A program made the position numbers and the translations under genes. A stretch of DNA of 61,513 bases from Clostridia bacterium (GTDB taxonomy: Bacteria; Bacillota; Clostridia; Christensenellales; DTU072): the NCBI GenBank assembly GCA_016297005.1, contig JAEDHK010000008.1, positions 1-61,513 of the forward strand. Direction: 5' to 3'. How positions within the stretch are numbered: the first letter of the stretch is position 1; each line of letters begins with the position of its first letter. Below, piece after piece: positions 60,449 to 61,513 of the stretch. The notes under the pieces are model-generated. The model did not search any database. It was not told the origin of the DNA and saw only the letters and a program-made list of their open reading frames with translations.

Positions 60449-60883
60449 ATGGTAGTTATATCTGATACAAAGACAAGTGCCAGTGTAAGAGAAGTTCCTA
60501 TGCCGGACGTGCTTGTCGAAGTGCTAAAACACTGGAAGGATAGAAGACTATGGATAGAGAAGGTTTTGAAGATATCATTTACCAAACCGGACGATCTTGT
60601 ATTCTCCAATGATGAAGGTCAACTTCGAACCTATCATGGAACGAAAGCGATGTTCAGTCGTTTGATGAAACAATATGGGTTGGAGCAATACCATTTCCAT
60701 TTTCATACGTTACGCCATACCTATGGAACAATGCTCTTTGAGATGCAAGAGAACCCCAAAATCATTCAGATGTTAATGGGACACAGAAATGTTACGACAA
60801 CCATTCAGACCTACAACAGCGTAGATAGAACGTTTTTCAAACAGGCTACGAATAAGTTGTCAGAACAGTTCGAACGGTATTAA
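60449..60883 (+). pseudogene. tyrosine recombinase (integrase), C-terminal fragment
   Basis: 144 residues of the catalytic domain only. Visible: KTSASVREVPMP (beta-strand Lys), HFHTLRHTYGT (the HxxR pair), MLMGHRNVTTTIQTYNSV (second His and the Tyr nucleophile). The arm-binding and core-binding domains and the box I Arg are missing. The frame reads upstream only into FFLLVLKRTIR, which is not integrase. It cannot be an active enzyme alone. Marks the end of an integrated element, with likely arm sites and a tRNA fragment just downstream. Confidence 0.85.
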
Positions 60884-60902
60884 GGCATTCAGAAAATCAA
60901 GG

Positions 60903-60939
60903 AGGTGCGGTTGTCAAAGATGATGATCGCACCTTTTTT
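60903..60939 (+). terminator. terminator after the integrase fragment
   Basis: AGGTGCG / CGCACCT 7-bp stem with an 18-base loop, then five T. Confidence 0.75.
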
Positions 60940-60940
60940 A

Positions 60941-61203
60941 TACTACCAATTTACTACCATTTACTACCAATAGCCGTTTAGAAGTTCATTTGAAAGGGTT
61001 GAGCGAGTTGAAATGAGAGCAAGCAAAGCAGGGGTTGAAGAGACGGATTTTTATACTACCATTTACTACCATTTACTACCAATAGGGTAGAAATAGGCCG
61101 TTTTAGGGCGTCTTAGACAGTCTGAAAAATTCAAAAAAAATTATGCCTGAGACGGCTCTAAAACAGGAAAATTTGTACTACCAATTTAGGGGTTGTACTA
61201 CCA
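60941..61203 (+). repeat. eight TACTACCA direct repeats, helically phased
   Basis: TACTACCA occurs at 60941, 60952, 60962, 61054, 61064, 61074, 61176 and 61196. Spacing inside the three groups is 10-11 or 20 bases, i.e. one face of the helix. Located between an integrase end and a tRNA 3' fragment, they fit arm-type integrase binding sites. The rest of 60884-61290 holds no ORF with support. Confidence 0.75.
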
Positions 61204-61291
61204 ATGTCATTTTAGCTTAATTTTTCGCCATAAAATGCATGTCAAAAAATCAAAGAAAACAAAAGAAAACCGCCCTTTTTGATCGGTTTTT

Positions 61292-61330
61292 CTGGAGCTG
61301 CTAGGTAGATTTGAACTGCCGACCCCGTCC
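61292..61330 (-). other. tRNA 3'-end fragment, possible attachment site
   Basis: On the minus strand GGTCGGCAGTTCAAATCTACC is a T-arm (one stem mismatch), followed by TAGCAGC, T and CCA, the acceptor 3' strand of a tRNA-Thr-like gene. The 5' half (GCTGCTA, D-arm, anticodon arm) is not found upstream on that strand, at least up to 61513. Behind CCA an inverted repeat ACCG/CGGT with T-run follows. Fits an att core left by integration into a tRNA gene. The sequence 61331-61513 holds no gene I can support. Confidence 0.6.
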
Positions 61331-61513
61331 TTGCGTCGCGGCACTTGCTTTTACGCCTGTGCTTGTGAGAGGCGCACCGGCGTTTTATGCTCGCTCGCTC
61401 CTTTTCCCCGCAAAGGCGATGCTTTGCGTGGCCCCGATAAAAAGCGTCCTTGGTTTCGTCCGGGGTGGCAATAATTCGTCGGATATATGACAAAAGAGGG
61501 TGCAAAAATGCAT

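Noticed and set aside
60941..61203. TACTACCA repeats as a CRISPR array
   Set aside because: Units are only 8-10 bases, with no 25-40 base spacers of equal length and no cas genes.
61292..61400. A complete tRNA-Thr gene
   Set aside because: Only T-arm and acceptor 3' strand are present; the matching 5' GCTGCTA and D-arm are not found upstream on the minus strand, and the T-stem has a mismatch.
61242..61505. 87-codon minus-strand ORF at the right edge
   Set aside because: It crosses the tRNA 3' fragment and its hairpin, is rich in Arg/Lys in no known pattern, and has no ribosome site.

Overview
The window looks like chromosomal DNA of an uncultured, anaerobic, Gram-positive-type clostridium (Bacillota, Clostridia). 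Pointers are a rubrerythrin, a two-gene SmsCB (SufBC-only) iron-sulfur assembly system, a YolD/Y-family polymerase pair, an AroA-beta type DAHP synthase with a type II dehydroquinase, a LoaP-like NusG paralogue, strong AGGAG ribosome sites and canonical TTGACA/TATAAT promoters. No rRNA, complete tRNA or CRISPR array was seen. Most genes have moderate GC. Two stretches are clearly AT-richer: the middle of the glycan cluster (about 31.6-39.0 kb) and the right end (about 59.7-61.2 kb).

Layout. 1-0.9 kb: end of a surface protein and an IS30-type transposase remnant. 1.1-6.5 kb: an esterase, then purB-purA-guaA, which together split IMP into AMP and GMP. 6.8-7.6 kb: divergent BFD-like [2Fe-2S] protein and rubrerythrin with interlocking promoters. 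8.3-14.0 kb: housekeeping enzymes (M29 aminopeptidase, FAD dehydrogenase, DUF4432 epimerase-like protein, [2Fe-2S] thioredoxin-fold protein, an LDH/MDH-family enzyme, a SpoIIE-associated-type protein). 14-22.3 kb: LysR regulator divergent from a sodium/proline-type symporter, smsCB, a hydrolase, an ACT protein, YolD plus Y-family polymerase, SGNH hydrolase. 22.5-29.4 kb: a seven-gene aromatic amino acid operon (DAHP synthase, tyrA, aroB, aroA, aroC, pheA, aroQ). It is preceded by what reads as a complete ribosome-mediated attenuator with a Phe/Tyr-rich leader peptide.

30.3-44.7 kb: a galactofuranose-type glycan cluster (glf, several glycosyltransferases, Wzm/Wzt-type ABC exporter, phosphoglycosyl transferase), followed by a LoaP-like antiterminator gene. 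Its AT-rich centre encodes an unusual fusion of a polysaccharide pyruvyl transferase with a complete MenD-like ThDP enzyme, next to a short-chain dehydrogenase. 45.4-49.1 kb: exonuclease, RarA, a second SGNH hydrolase and MscS. 49.2-59.6 kb: an arginine operon (argC-argJ-argB-argD-argF-carA-carB) behind an array of ARG-box half-sites. The last gene is a translational fusion of carB with dapF, and the DapF part has lost one of the two catalytic cysteines. 59.7-61.5 kb: a mobile-element scar with a small unknown gene under a SAM-I-like riboswitch, a decapitated integrase, phased TACTACCA repeats and a tRNA 3' fragment.

The most unusual items are the Phe/Tyr attenuator, the pyruvyl transferase-MenD fusion, the CarB-DapF fusion, and the apparently P4-less riboswitch with a clear terminator/antiterminator switch.
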